NCBI RefSeq assembly: GCF_020379485.1
Contig: NC_063448.1
Span: 46,943,218 to 47,007,217 of the forward strand
Length of the DNA stretch: 64,000 nucleotides
From: Brassica napus
Taxonomy: Eukaryota; Streptophyta; Magnoliopsida; Brassicales; Brassicaceae
Direction of reading: 5' to 3'
Shown here piece after piece: positions 11,214 through 25,906 of this stretch (position 1 is its first letter; every line of letters begins with the position of its first letter). A program made the position numbers and the translations under genes. The notes under the pieces were generated by a model. It did not search any database. It was not told the DNA's origin and was given only the letters and a program-made list of their open reading frames with translations.

Positions 11214-14200
11214 TGTCGAAAATCAACCTGGATTTTGCTGCCCTAAATCTCTCTAGAGATAATTATTTACGGTGGGAGTTGGATACCAAGATTATCCTAA
11301 AGTCAAAAAGACTTGGTGAATGTATCATAGAAGGCAATAATGCCAATGAGAAAGATTGATGCAGGGCAAAATTAATTATTAGCCATCATCTTATTAAGAG
11401 TCTCAAAGATCAGTATCTGACTATAGAGAATCCTCTAGACCTTTGGACAGAGTTAAAAATCGAGATATGATCACCAAAGAACAGTGTTATTACCAAAGGC
11501 CCTATTTGATTGGAGGAATCCCAGAATCCAGGACTATAAGTCCGTGAATGAATCTATTGCTAGCTGGGTAAAATAATGGATTACTGATGAGAAACAGTGA
11601 ATTGAGACCTTCTGGATTAACCCCATTACTTGATACCAATAAGGCCGCAGAAGGAAAAAAAAGGTAACCACGTGGAGGGTGGAAAGGACATGGCCATGGC
11701 CACTATAACACATTTGGCCGTCGGAATCACTATGGCAGAGGCCGTGGGTATCAACCCAATTTGAGCCATGGTCAAGGCAGTGGTTGTGGTATATCCTTTA
11801 AATCACAAAGCTCGACCAAATCAGTGTGCCATAGATGTGGAATGGGGAACCATTGGGCTAAGATACGAAGGACTCCCAAACATTTTTGTGACCTCTATCA
11901 AAGAGAGTCTGAAAGGAAAGAATCCTGAAACCCATTTGGTCTATAAAGATAGTGAATAATTTCGAACATGATCAAGATAATCTTATGGAATATGAGACTT
12001 ATTGTTGCCTAAAAGAATCAAGTTGATAATCTGATTTCGACATCAAACTTGTGTGATTGCTTTGCTTGTATGATTTCTCTGATTTTTATCTTCTTGAATT
12101 TATTTCTATTACATTGTCTTCTTAGATTAAATGAATGAATGATTTTTCTATATGAGTACACTGAAAAACGCCAATATAAGTACTAAAGCATGTATCACCA
12201 GTCTGAAAGAAGACTATGGCTAGGCTAATATATTATTGCCTAAGGGTATGCATCTAGAAATCAGAGATGTCTTATATTCACCCAGCTCTAAGAGCAAGAG
12301 CAGCATATTGAGTTTTAAAGATATAAGAATGAATGGTTTCCATATTGAAACAATGGGCGAAGGAAACAAAGAGTTCCTTCAGATATATGTATAAAATCGC
12401 CCAAGGCCATAATAAGTCCTAAAGACTATACCTGCATTCTCTACTGACCTAGACTATGCATAGATCAGTATGATAGAGGCTAAAAGCCTGCGAAAATATA
12501 CACTTTATGGCACGACCGGATTGGCCATCCTGGTCCAAACATGATGCGAAAATTGATATTCAAAAGGCACACATTGAAAGGAAGAAAGAGTTATCCCAAA
12601 GAATCTCACGTGTGTAGCATGTACACAAGGGAAACTCATTAGGCCGTCACCAGTAAAACGGCTACGAGCCCCTTTTTCATAATAAAGACTATATGTCTAA
12701 ATAATACTGTTGAATAAATGTCTCAAGCGTTTAAATGATTATGGTATGTCCATGGGGGTAAGTGTGGACAATTCTGTGATACATGTCCATATCAATAACG
12801 GCTTGGTTGAAATTTTTTAAAATGCAAATAGCTGATTGATAGACCATAACTTATGAGGTCAAAACTCCCATTCACAGCTTGGGCCACACGAAATTTACAT
12901 GCACCTAAGTTAATACGCATCAGGCCATTTAGTGAGCATAGATATCCCCTATCACAATTATTAACGGGTCAAGAGCCAGACATACTCCATCATAAAACAT
13001 TTGGATGTGTTGTCTATGTACTAATTGCTCCATCGCAGAGAACTAAGATGAGACCTCAAAAGGAGGATGGGGATATATGTTGGATATGATTCTCCCACAA
13101 TAATAAAGTACTTTGAGCCAACTATGGGTGATTATATTTGAGGCCAGGTACACAGATTATTTTAAGACCAGGAGGAGAAAAATAATAAAGCTGGGAAAAG
13201 AATGGTAAAAGAAATAAAATGGAATCAACCATCAATGTCTTGGCAAGATCCTCGGACTAAAGAATGTGAAATAGACGTCCAAAGATTATACATTTACAAA
13301 GCTAGCTAATCAAATGTCAGACACATTTGCTGACCCGAAAAAGAACGACTAAGTCATATATAAACCATCTTGTAAAGCACCAACGAATTTGATGTCCAAG
13401 AAGAGACACAGTCAAGTTGCTACAGAGTCTAGACAACGTATGAAACGTGATAGACCAAATAGGCTCCAAAAGATAAGAATCCTCGGAAACAAAAGAAAGG
13501 TGCAGAGAATGATAATCAAAATCCAAATCCGAGGTTACTAAGGAAACCATCCCAGACATGGAGATAAGGCCGGCCGGCTCTAAGGTACAGGTACCAAACA
13601 ATGTAGCTTGGGACGCCAAGCTGCAAAGTATTAAAGGTCCTGATAATAATGAATCTCAATCGATTATATCATGTCTGGAACATAATGGAACCAATAAGGA
13701 ATGTCGACATAAGATGATTTATTTGCATACAAGGTAGCACTTGAATTTATGAATATAAGCGAGGATCATGAACCCACGTCAATATAAGAGTGCGCATTCG
13801 TAGAACATATTGGATTGAATGAAAACGTGGGGTTAAATAGTTTAAGGAAGAAATGCGTATTTGACCATATGATTAAGACGCCATATGATGTTAAAACCAA
13901 TAGATATAAATGGGTCTTGTGAGGAATAGAAGTCGTGAGATATAAAGCTGATGTTGCACAAGGATTCTCACAAAGACCAGTAATAGATTATGAGGAGACA
14001 TACTCCCATGTGGTGGATGCAACTACTTTTAGATTTCTCATAAGTCTGGCTATATAAAAGAAAAAATTAGACGTGCATCAAATTGATGTAGTGACTGCAT
14101 ATTTATATGGTCCACTGGATAATGAAAGTACTAGAGGGTATTGAGCTGAAAGTACATCAAGTTCTCAAGAACAATATTGATAATCATCAAAGTATATGAT

Positions 14201-14860
14201 CTGAATATCCTAGTAACCTCTTAATACAATTTCCCAAACAGTTGAATATCTCAAGAAAGAGTTTGAGATGAAAGATCTTGGAAAACAAAGTTTTGTTTGG
14301 GATTACAGCTTGAGTACATTAACAATGAAATCCTTGTGCATCAAATAGTATATACAGAAAAGAGTACTCAAGGGATTTAATATAGACCAGTCTCACCCAT
14401 TATCTAGCACATGGCGTGAGATCACTTGTTTTGGACACTGATCCATTCAGTCCAAAGGTGGAGGATAAAGAAGTCCATTTAGTCCTGAGATGGACGATGC
14501 AGAAGTCTTGTTTTAGACACTGATCTGATTGGTCCATAAGAAGGACGATGAAGAAGCCTTCGATTTTGGTTTATTTTATACTAACCAGTCCAAAGAGGGG
14601 TTATTTGGTTTTGTTGATTTGTTTTCAGACAGGTTATGTTTTACACATGGTGGTACACGCATATCACAGCAACATCATCCAAGATTTCGTATGTGTGTAT
14701 TTGAGGTCAATGACTCAATATGTTCGATCAGATTGTGGCATGGCCGATGGTAAAGAAGAACCAACTATCATGTTCGAAGACGAAGCATATTCTGCCCAAG
14801 ATCTTCATCACCCACGGATTACAGAAAATTGGAGAGGTCCAAGGGACCTTCAGTAATGTC
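11214..14860 (+). pseudogene. Decayed copia gag-pol
   Basis: Gag begins MSKINLDFAALNLSRDNYL at 11214 and hits a stop after about 44 codons. A zinc knuckle at about 11829 reads CHRCGMGNHWAKIR, with the last Cys of CX2CX4HX4C lost. An integrase C-part survives at 12853-13089 (RIRPFSEHRYPLSQLL, FGCVVYVLIAPSQRTKM). RT fragments lie around 13870-14400 (the positions of YKWVL, VAQGFSQRP, FRFLISLA are recognisable in shifting frames). RNase H remnants lie at 14600-14830. Stops and frameshifts occur throughout. The 3' noncoding block with cagggggag follows. Confidence 0.85.
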
Positions 14861-15001
14861 CAAATCAGGGGGAGTAATGTATGTTGTACTCTTTTTCCTT
14901 CACCATGGTTTTGTCCCAATTGGGTTTTTCTGGTAAGGTTTTAATGAGGCAACATTAAAGCACATTACAAGCTCTAAATGATTATGGCATCCAAGGGGGA
15001 G
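14861..15001 (+). promoter_or_regulatory. Copia 1 conserved 3' block and polypurine tract
   Basis: Downstream of pol, a block beginning gttgtactctttttccttca and containing ccatggttttgtcccaattg and ggtaaggttttaatgaggca is shared with the other two copia elements. It ends in ccaagggggagtg, the polypurine tract that primes plus-strand DNA beside the 3' LTR. Confidence 0.75.
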
Positions 15002-15088
15002 TGTTATGAACCAGATTGTGGATGGCTCATAACCAAGAGATTATGATTTGTAATCTATCCATTTATCTATAACGGTGTAATCTCCTAT
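15002..15088 (+). repeat. 3' LTR of copia 1, left part
   Basis: Begins TGTTATGAACCAGATTGTGG and matches the 5' LTR up to ctcctat, where the CACTA element is inserted. The last three bases (tat, 15086-15088) are the CACTA target duplication. Confidence 0.9.
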
Positions 15089-15114
15089 CACTACAAGAAA
15101 ACAGCGACATACTG

Positions 15115-15590
15115 AGGGAAAAAATCGTCGGTATGTCGTCGGAATAACGTTATTTCGACGACATGCCGACGAAACAAGTCCTCGGAAATAACTCATCGGA
15201 AATTCATTTTTCCTCGGAAATCCCTCGTAATTTTCTGACGGAGTTCCGAGGAAACAAATTTCCGAGGAAATTCTGAGGACCACCTGTTCGTCGGAAAGCT
15301 CCTCGGAATATACCGAGGGAGAGCTTCCTCGGGATATTTCGATGGATTTTCCGATGGTCCAATCCTCGGAAGTTCCGAGGAACGGGTCCCTCGGAAAATT
15401 CTGAGGAACGGTGTCCCTCGGAATATTCCGTGGAACATTTCCCTCGGTATATTCCGAGGAACATGTCCCTCGGTATATTCCGAGGAACGGGGTCCCTCGG
15501 TATATTCCGAGGAACGGGGTCCCTCGGTATATTCCGAGGAAAATGTCCCTCGGTATATTCCGAGGGACCCCGTTCCTCGGAATTTAAAAA
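15115..15590. repeat. CACTA 1 left subterminal repeats
   Basis: Many copies of the palindromic motif ttcctcgg(a/t)ata/ttccgagg, becoming a regular array (gtccctcggtatattccgag, spaced about 36 bases) at 15440-15570. In En/Spm elements such subterminal repeats bind TnpA. The sequence motif differs, but its position and density fit that role. Confidence 0.85.
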
Positions 15591-15807
15591 AAATTAATTT
15601 TTTTTTAAAAAAATAAAAATTTTGAAATTTAAATTCGAAAATATAAAATTAAAATTAAAATTGAAATAATTAAAATTAAAATTAAAATTAAAATTCAAAT
15701 TTGAAAATATTCAAAGTTTCACAAATAAAAATAAAACATTCCGAGCTTTTGGAAAAAAAAAACTACGGGTCTGGCACGTCCGGGAACACCTCGTTCGGGT
15801 ACATCCT

Positions 15808-17382
<1,575 letters not shown>

Positions 17383-17389
17383 AATATTT

Positions 17390-17796
17390 AATAAATATAG
17401 AAATATATAAATTAATTTTTTTTTTTTTTAAAATCCCAAATAATAGTTTTTAATCACAAAAAAGATTTATAGATATTAAAAATGTTTAATAAATATATAA
17501 AAATAGTTTAATAATTACAAAAAATAGTTTTAATAATATTAAAAATGTTTAATAAATATAGACATTTATATAATATAAATATATATATATATATATATAT
17601 TTTTTAAAAATCCCAAATAATAGTTTTTAATCACAAAAAAAGTTTTATAGATATTAAAAATGTTTAATAAATATATAAAAATAGTTCTAATAAACAAAAA
17701 ATAGTTTTAATAAATAAAAAATAGTTTAATAATTACAAAAAATAGTTTTAATAATATTAAAAATGTTTAATAAATATAGAAATTTATAAAAAAAAA

Positions 17797-17831
<35 letters not shown>

Positions 17832-18180
17832 AAAATCCCAAATAATAGTTTTTAGTCACAAAAAAAGTTTTATAGATATTAAAAATGTTTTGTAAAATCC
17901 AAAAAATCAAATTTATATACAAAAAACGTTTTGTAAATCCAAAAAATCGAATTTATATACAAAAATCGTTTTGTAAAATACAAAAATCGAATTTATATAC
18001 AAAAGTCGATTTTATAAATACAAAAAAATAAAAAAATTCTAAATCAATTCAACAAAACAAATTATTCAACCAAATCACAATTCTAAACCTATTATACAAC
18101 CAAATCACAATCCTAACCAATCACCCTAACAAAAATCTATCAAATCTACACAAAAACCTAACAAATAGAACCTAAGAGAG
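17390..18180. repeat. AT-rich part of CACTA 1 with TA microsatellites
   Basis: Repeats of aaaatgtttaataaatata and aaaaatcccaaataatagtt recur three times, each near a (TA) run (17577-17600, 17800-17827). This looks like a decayed tandem duplication inside the 5' leader or intron of the tnpA-like gene. No coding capacity. Confidence 0.7.
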
Positions 18181-18479
18181 TGAGATAGGGTCCTTACATG
18201 ATTTGTGTAAGAGAAGGGGGAGATCGCCGGAGATATCGTCAGAATTCAGTGGGAAATCGCCGGAGAGGAGAGAGGAGCCGCGCAGAGGAAGAAGAGAGAA
18301 ATGGGGAAGAAGAAGCGGCTCGTGGTTATAAAACCTAGGGTTCGACGGATACTATTCGTCGGAATTTTGGCGGAATTCTAATTTCAATTTTCGCGAAATA
18401 TTTGCCCGGTTAAATGAAAATATTCTGAGGAAATTCCGACGGATACTAAAATATCCGTTGGAATTCCGTCGGAATATTC

Positions 18480-19995
18480 CGAGGAAATACCGAGGAACTA
18501 GTGTTTGGGGTTTCAAAACATCATTTTTTTTTGCCGTATTTCATTTCAAAGACTTCATAATCAGTCTAAGACACTTAATAAGGGTTATATAAGCGTTATT
18601 CAAACCGCAAAATGTTGTTTTCGGTTTAAAACCCCTATTTCCTCAGAATTTCCTCGGAATATTCCGAGGGAATTCCGAGGAAACCCTTATCTTCCTCGGA
18701 ATTCCGTCGGAATATTCCGAGGAAATGGCGAGGAACTAGTGTTTGGGGTTTCAAAACATCAAATTTTTTTGCCGTATTTCATTTCTTATACAATTGTAAT
18801 GCATACCATTGAGGATTCTTTGTATAGATGATCATAAACCATGAAATAACAAATTTCAAAACGAATTGAAAGTATTCCCTTTACCGTTCATTAAAGTGTA
18901 TAAGTGTTTCTCTTATGTTGTGGGGATTTCGTTCATACAATCGGAAAAGTGTTTATTATAGGGTAAGGAACAAAATTTTGACTTCATAATCAGTCTAAGA
19001 CACTTAATAAGGGTTATATAAGTGTTATTAAAACCGCAAAACGTTGTTTTTGGTTTAAAAACCCTATTTCCTCGAAATTTCCTCGGAATATTCCGAGGGA
19101 ATTCCGAGGAAACCCTTATCTTCCTCGGAATTCCGTCGGAATATTCCGAGGAAATGTCGAGGAACTAGTGTTTGGGGTTTCAAAACATCAATTTTGTTTT
19201 GCCGTATTTCATTTCTTATACAATTGTAATGCATACCATTGAGGATTCTTTGTATAGATGATCATAAACCATGAAATAACAAATTTTAAAACGAATTGAA
19301 AATATTCCCTTTAACGTTCATTAAAGTGTATAAGTGTTTCTCTTATGTTGTGGGGATTTCGTTCATACAATCGGAAAAGTGTTTATTATAGGGTAAGGAA
19401 CAAATTTTTGACTTCATAATCAGTCTAAGACACTTAATAAGGGTTATATAAGTGTTATTCAAACCGCAAAACGTTGTTTTCGGTTTAAAAACCCTATTTC
19501 CTCGGAATATTCCGAGGGAATTCCGAGGAAACCCTTATCTTCCTCGGAATTCCGTCGGAATATTCCGAGGAAATGCCGAGGAACTAGTGTTTGGGGTTTC
19601 AAAACATCAATTTTTTTTGTCGTATTTCATTTCTTATACAATTGTAATGCATACCATTGAGAATTCTTTGTACAGATGATCATAAACCATGAAATAACAA
19701 ATTTCAAAACGAATTGAAAGTAATCCCTTTACTGTTCATTAAAGTGTATAAGTGTTTCTCTTATGTTGTGGGGATTTCGTTCATACAATCGGAAAAGTGT
19801 TTATTATAGGGTAAAGAACAAATTTTTGACTTCATAATCAGTCTAAGACACTTAATAAGGGTTATATAAGTGTTATTCAAACCGCAAAACATTGTTTTTG
19901 GTTTAAAAACCCTATTTCCTCGGAATTTCCTTGGAATATTCCGAGGGAATTCCGAGGAAACCCTTATCTTCCTCGTAATTCCGTCGGAATATTTA
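18480..19995. repeat. Internal tandem array of CACTA 1, about 420-430-bp units
   Basis: About 3.5 units. The landmark gacttcataatcagtctaag occurs at 18551, 18980, 19410 and 19828, giving periods of 429, 430 and 418. Each unit contains a gccgtatttcatttcttata part and a block of the ttccgagg palindromes found at the element ends. The first unit is internally deleted, and the last is cut off next to a poly(A) run at about 19997. Confidence 0.93.
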
Positions 19996-20018
19996 TTAAA
20001 AAAAAAAAAAAATCGATG

Positions 20019-23000
20019 CTACTCTGTTTCCGAGTCATCATCACCAGATGAATCTAAATCTGGATCTTGGTAAAACTCTCCAATCACTGGTTCATCCTCT
20101 GCGTGAACGACGGCTTCCTCTCCGAAGTCGGTTAAATCGACTACAAGGCCAACTCCAGCTAAATCTTCTGCTGCACTTAAGTTGCCGGATCTGCTTGGTT
20201 GTAGTGGGTCTTCCAGCTCAGAACTTCCCTGAACTCGGCCCCTCGGGTTGAGTCTTGTAACAGTAACCCATGGATCATCTCTGTTCCTTACCCGGGGGTA
20301 CTTGATATAACAAACCTGTAACATTTAAAAAATTATTAGTAAAATTATAAATTAATACACATGATGATGAATCATTCTAAATAATTAATATTTAATTACC
20401 TGATCGGCCTGAGAAGCAAGAATGAAAGGATCATAATATTGCAGCTTTCGCCTCGAATTTACTGATGTAACACCAAATGCATCTGTTCTCACACCTCGAT
20501 CTAGAGTGTTGTCGTGCCAATCACAATAGAAAACAGTACAACGCAATCCAACCATGCCCAAATACTTGATTTCCAAAATCTCACGTATGTGTCCATAATA
20601 TACATCATCTCCTGATGCAGAACAAACGCCAGCATCATAAGTCGTACTCGAACGTCTCCTCTTCTGAGTTGTGAATGCATATCCTCGAGTACAAAATCTC
20701 GGATATGACTTCACAACAAATTTTGGTCCAACGACCATCTCGCGTATCCAATCGTCAAATGTTTCACCTCTGGCCAAACCAGCAGACACCTAGATTAATA
20801 GCACATATATATGTTATATCAATAAATATGAATTAGTATAAATATGTGATAAATGATATTTTAATTTGTTTAAAGCACTCACATAAGTAAACATCCATCC
20901 AGAAAATTCTCTCTGCTTCATTTCTTCTAGCTCGTCCTCTGTGGCGTATCTATATTCGAACCGCTTTTCTGCCATGAAAATCCTGTACATATGATGACAA
21001 TAATATAATTAATTAAGATTTAAATTTCAACTTGTTAAAATGAAAATTTGTAAGCTAATTTATTTACCTCTCATATTGAAGAACATCTTCGCAGTTGGTG
21101 AGCAAATATGTTTGCAAATTACTGCGCTCCTGCTCAGTAAGTCGACGATCCTTTGGTTTTCCGTTAAGTCGTCCAACGTCTGTGAAAATGTCTGGAACCG
21201 TAACATGATATGTTGCCCGTTCGCCTCTATCATCATGCCGAGCAGGTCTTCTGTTTTTGGTCTGAACTTCTGCTGGAAAGTAGTTCTCGGCAAAGTTTGA
21301 AGTTTCTTCATTGATCATCTGTGCGACTATAGAACCTTCCACCCTACTTAAATTTTTCACCATCTTCTTCAAATGGAACATATACCGCTCATACAGATAC
21401 ATCCATCTATACTGCACAGGACCACCAAGTTCCAATTCTCTTGCCAGGTGAATAACAAGATGCTCCATAACATCAAAAAATGAGTGAGGAAATATCTTCT
21501 CAGGGTTGCACTGAATCACGGCTATGTTAGTCTTCAAATTTTCAATACCTTCAAGAGTCACTGATCTCGTGCATAAATCGCGGAAGAAACCACTTATCCC
21601 TGCAATTGTTTCATGAACATTTCATGGTAATAGTTCCTTGAAGGCAAACGGAAGGAGGCGCTGCATCATTACATGGCAATCGTGGCTTTTCAAGCCAGTA
21701 AACTTTTCTTCCTTTCTGTCGATACAGTTACGCAAATTTGATGCGTAACCGTCTGGAAATTCCACATCGTTTGAAATCCAATCAAAGAACGCATCTTTTC
21801 CCTCTGCATCAAGTCAGTATATGGGAAAAGGAGCCCTACCATTCTCATCAACATGAAGTTCTGAACTAGCACATATATCGACTAAATCCAGTATTGACTT
21901 CAAATTATTCTTTGTTTTACCTTGAACATTAAGGATCGTGTTCATGAGATTGTCAAAAAAGTTCTTCTCAATATGCATGACATCTAAATTATGTTTTAGC
22001 AGATGATCCTCCCAGTATGGCAGATCCCAGAAAATACTTTTTTGTGCCAGTTATGTAGGTCTCCAACAGCATCTACCGGAAAACGCTCATGTCCACCGAC
22101 GTCTGGCGTCCTTTCTGCACCAAAATCTCTTAGTTGTATCTTCAAATCTTTCCCACAAATTTCCGGAGGTGGACTGTCAAACACCCTCTTGTTCTTCGTA
22201 AACAAATTCCTACTCCTACGATATGGATGATCAGGTGGTAGGAATCTCCTGTGACAGTCAAACCAACACGTTTTCCTTCCGTGTTTTAGTTGGAAAGCAT
22301 CAGTGTTATCTTGACAATATGGACATGATAGCCTTCCATGCGTTGTCCATCCAGATAACAAACCATATGCTGGAAAATCACTTATTGTCCACATTAGTAC
22401 TGCCCGCATTTGAAAGATTTCTTAACACGAAACATCGTATGTTTCAGCACCTTGAGCCCATAGTTGTTGCAACTCATATATTAGTGGCTGAAGAAACACA
22501 TCAAGTGATATCTTAGGATGCTCTGGTCCGGGAACGAGAATCGAGAGAAACAAAAACTCTCGTCGCAAGCACAAGTTTGGGGGTAGGTTGTATGGTGAAA
22601 GAATGACGGGCCATAGAGAATACTGTCTTCCACTCTTGCCAAACGGGCTGAAACATTCAGTACATAATTCAAGGTAGACATTTCTTCTCTCATACGCAAA
22701 GTCGGGATACTTTGATTGGAAATGCTTCCACGCTTTTGCATCTGAAGGATGTCTGATCTCACCATCTGTTGAGTGCTCCGCATGCCATCTCATTGGTTGC
22801 GCTGTGCGTTCAGACAGATACAACCTCTGCAACCTTTCCGTCAAAGGCAAATACCACATCCTTTTATATGGCACTGGAACTCTTCCACTCGTATCTTTAT
22901 AACGAGGCTTTCCACAAAATTTGCATGTAACCCGCTGTTCATCCGCCCTCCAATAAATCATGCAGTTGTCGCTGCATACATCTATTACCTGATACGATAA

Positions 23001-23611
23001 ACCAAGACCAGCTACGAGTTTCTGAACCTCGTAGTATGAACCAGGAGCTACATTATCCTCGGGTAGAATACATTTTACAAAATCAGCAATCGCATCCACA
23101 CAGTCTTCAGCTAAATTATAATCTGTTTTAATGGCCATCAATCTTGTAGCAGATGATAAAGCTGAATGACCATCTCTGCAACCTTCGTACAATGGTTGCT
23201 TTCCAGCATCCAACATATCATAAAATCTCCTAGCTTGTGCATTGGGTAAATCTTCCCCTCTAAAATGATCATTTACCATCTGCTCAGTACCTACACCATA
23301 ATCTACATCCGTTCTAATTGGTTCTTCTAATCTAACTGCTGGCTGAGGTTCGCTAGTACTACCATCTTCATAATCACATCTTCATAATCAGTTTCCTCAT
23401 GATGATACCAAATTTTGTAACTTCGTGTAAACCCACTCAAATATAGATGAGTCCAAACATCCCACTCTTTAATAACCTTTCTATTTTTACAATTAGAGCA
23501 AGGACATCTTAACATACATGTTTTTGCTTCCGGTTGTCGGTGAACTAACCCCATGAATTCGGTTATACCTCGTTGGTATTCTTCCGTAAGCAATCTCATG
23601 TTCGGATCCAA
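20019..23611 (-). pseudogene. tnpD-type transposase of CACTA 1
   Basis: Reading on the minus strand: a transposase-associated N-terminal domain (23611-23327, with CMLRCPCSNCKNRKV); the tnp2/Transposase_21 core (23279-22422, with KFCGKPRYKDT and HAEHSTDGEIRHPSDAKAWK); its continuation in another frame (22409-21996, ISDFPAYGLLSGWTTHGRLS, CPYC zinc ligands); a DUF4218-type region (21561-21064, FFDVMEHLVIHLARELELGG); a DUF4216-type region (20789-20385, FYCDWHDNTLDRGVRTDAFG); and an acidic C-terminus (20324-20019). Frameshifts at about 23320, 22415 and 21990-21560, plus stops, break it. Full-length family members exceed 1000 residues. Confidence 0.9.
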
Positions 23612-23754
23612 ATGAGGTCGATCGATCCAAGAACGAAAATAATTTGAAGAAGAGATGTTTTTTTATGAATCAAATTCGTGTGTAAAGAGAGTAAGAGGGA
23701 GGATGGAGATATGGAGTGAATGAAGAGGAAGAGGGGTGCTTGTATTTATAGTTG

Positions 23755-24045
23755 AAATCCTACCGACAGCCCGAGGAAATTCCGACGGAATTCCGACGCC
23801 AACGGCTAGTTCGTCGGAATTTCCTCGGAATTTTTAAAATCCCCCAACGGCTCTCTAACGGCTATAATATATCTTCGGAATTCATCGGTTTAGTATTTTT
23901 CCTCGGTATTCCATAAGAATATTCCGACGGATTAGTATTTCCTCGGAATTCCGTCGGTATATTCCGAGGAAATTCCGAGGAAACCAAATTTTGTGTTTCC
24001 TCGGAATTTCATTTTCCGTCGAAATGTCCGTCAGAATACCGCTGT
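23755..24045. repeat. CACTA 1 right subterminal repeats
   Basis: Counterpart of the left array: repeated ttcctcggaatt, ccgtcggtatattccgagg and related words up to the right terminus. These are likely transposase-binding sites. Confidence 0.8.
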
Positions 24046-24060
24046 TTTCTTGTAGTGTAT

Positions 24061-24129
24061 ATAAAAAACCTATATGTTATGAATAAAGATAGACTTTTCC
24101 ATTACTTTCACGCAGCAATTTTCACAACA
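24061..24129 (+). repeat. 3' LTR of copia 1, right part
   Basis: Continues the LTR after the CACTA element: ataaaaaacctatatgttat, then agacttttccatta and ends ttcacaaca. Joined to the left part it would restore a TATATAAAA motif at the insertion point. The copia TSD attat follows. Confidence 0.9.
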
Positions 24130-24134
24130 ATTAT

Positions 24135-25103
24135 GATAACAATTATGATAATATCATCGTCAATTCGATATTTATGGATATAAAACCTATTAAAAGTTTA
24201 GGAAAGAAACACCCGAAACAGTAGTCAATTAGTTCACATGTTTTTTTCCTGTGTGCTTTATCCCGTTCATTTTTTGCTTTGTTCGTTTATAAAATAACTT
24301 AATCGATGCACTAGTAGTCTTGTTCACGGTTTAATCGGTTTGTAAATACTGAATATATTTCATTAAGATGAGAAGTTACACCAGAAAAAAAATATAAGTA
24401 TTTCATTAGTAATGTTATTATCATAGTATTACAAACTGGTTGTTTTCGTGTTTTAAGGCTTTTTGGAAAACTAGACAGGCAAGGGTCCTACCCACGTGTG
24501 TTTTAAATAGCTTTGGACAATGTTTATTCTATTTTCTGTGTTTGTAGACAAATGAACAAGTCGTTGTTCTGTTTTTCCCAACTTATATAAATACGATGGC
24601 CTAATTGATTTCTGTTATCTTTCTTGATTTAGTGATTGCCAACTTGATAATAACAACTAACAAGGATGAAACAAAATCATAATCATGTTTAGTAGCAGAC
24701 TCGAATGGTGTTATTTTAGTTTGTAAGTTCAGGTCTCAGATAAGTGGTGAGAGTATGACGACGACTTTTGGAAAACTTAGAAAATGATAAATTAATAAAA
24801 ATGACGAATTGATCACCTTGCTAGCGCATGTTTCTAGAATCTATTATCTATAGCTAATCAAGTTTAGACTGTGATTAGCCCGCGCTTAATCAAAGTCAGC
24901 TTAATCAAAGTCTAGGGATCTAATTGCCACTCAATAATTGATTATCAAAAAGTGGCTTTCTTAAAAGGTAATTGTGGAGAACAAAGGAAAGAACAACCAC
25001 TTGTCCACTACCCTCGTAGCATGTGAGCCTTGAGCTAGATTGGTTTTTATGCATTGGATAGATCAAACGAAAGTTGAAATATCACTTAGTATACAAGTAT
25101 TAC
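24135..25103. other. Intergenic DNA between copia 1 and copia 2
   Basis: Roughly 970 bases of AT-rich host sequence. A direct repeat of gcttaatcaaagtc (about 24887 and 24900) is the only structure seen. No gene. Confidence 0.5.
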
Positions 25104-25108
25104 TCGGT

Positions 25109-25316
25109 TGTTATGAGCCGCATATGTTGAAAATTATAAAGGATGTGGGGTCCGTTGCACTATTTGCACAGTGAATTTCTTTTCTGAACACACCATTCCT
25201 TTTCCTTCTAATAACACATCCTCTCTTATTATCAGTGTTATCTTCTCATACGGATATAAAATTTTGCCCTTATTTAAATTTTCTCGATACAATAAAATTC
25301 TAGTTTTTTTATAACA
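25109..25316 (+). repeat. 5' LTR of copia 2 (208 bp)
   Basis: Matches the 3' LTR apart from a handful of substitutions and a missing 27-bp segment. In the 3' LTR that segment holds the TATA motif within a palindrome. Without it this LTR has no obvious TATA box at the expected place. Confidence 0.93.
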
Positions 25317-25330
25317 CGTTATCAGCACGA
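25317..25330 (+). promoter_or_regulatory. Primer-binding site of copia 2
   Basis: cgttatcagcacga immediately after the LTR end ataaca. It is identical to that of copia 1 and copia 3 although their LTRs are quite different, so it is under functional constraint. It does not contain the TGG expected for a tRNA 3' CCA end. Confidence 0.65.
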
Positions 25331-25906
25331 TCACTCTGCGATTCGGTAAAAATTATTTGTATCATTTATACCATGTTATAATGGTTGGTATACCGCCTCT
25401 ACTATTATTTATATCATATTATAATGGCCGGAATACCGCCTATATTATTTACTATTAATTTAATTTATTTATTGGTCGGCTGAACCGCCTTATATTCTGT
25501 TTATTATTTATTGGTCGGCCGAGCCGCCTTATATTGTGTTTGTTATTAATTGGTCGGCCGAGCCGCCGTATAATTTATTTATTACTCTGCATTGATCGGC
25601 TGAGCCGTCGCATGATTTGTTGTCATAACATAAATATTTCATTGCTATAATTTTTACTTTTATGAAATTTTATAGATTTGATTAACTGTTTAATACGATA
25701 TTTTCAGACTGATTTTTAGTGCACTCGATTTAACCCCAACGGTCACAAAGAATTTTTTTCAAAAATTTCCCCTTTCTCCAACGGTCATGAACAGTAATTT
25801 TCATCTATAAATACAACTCATTTTCACTCCATTTCATCATCCAAAACATTTCATCTTCTCTCAAAAATTTCAAATCGCTCTCCTCCGATTTTTTATTTCA
25901 AGAAAG
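25331..25906 (+). other. Leader of copia 2
   Basis: AT-rich untranslated region. A unit containing tggtcggc(tc)gagccgcc(t)tata is repeated about five times between 25380 and 25620 at roughly 60-base spacing. Then a line of single-copy leader runs into the small ORF. The repeats could be a structured packaging or dimerisation region; that is inference. Confidence 0.6.

Noticed and set aside
15300..15590. Regular palindromic repeats that look CRISPR-like
   Set aside because: These are subterminal repeats of a CACTA transposon in a plant genome: spacing is short, there are no unique spacers, and the motif also occurs at the other end.
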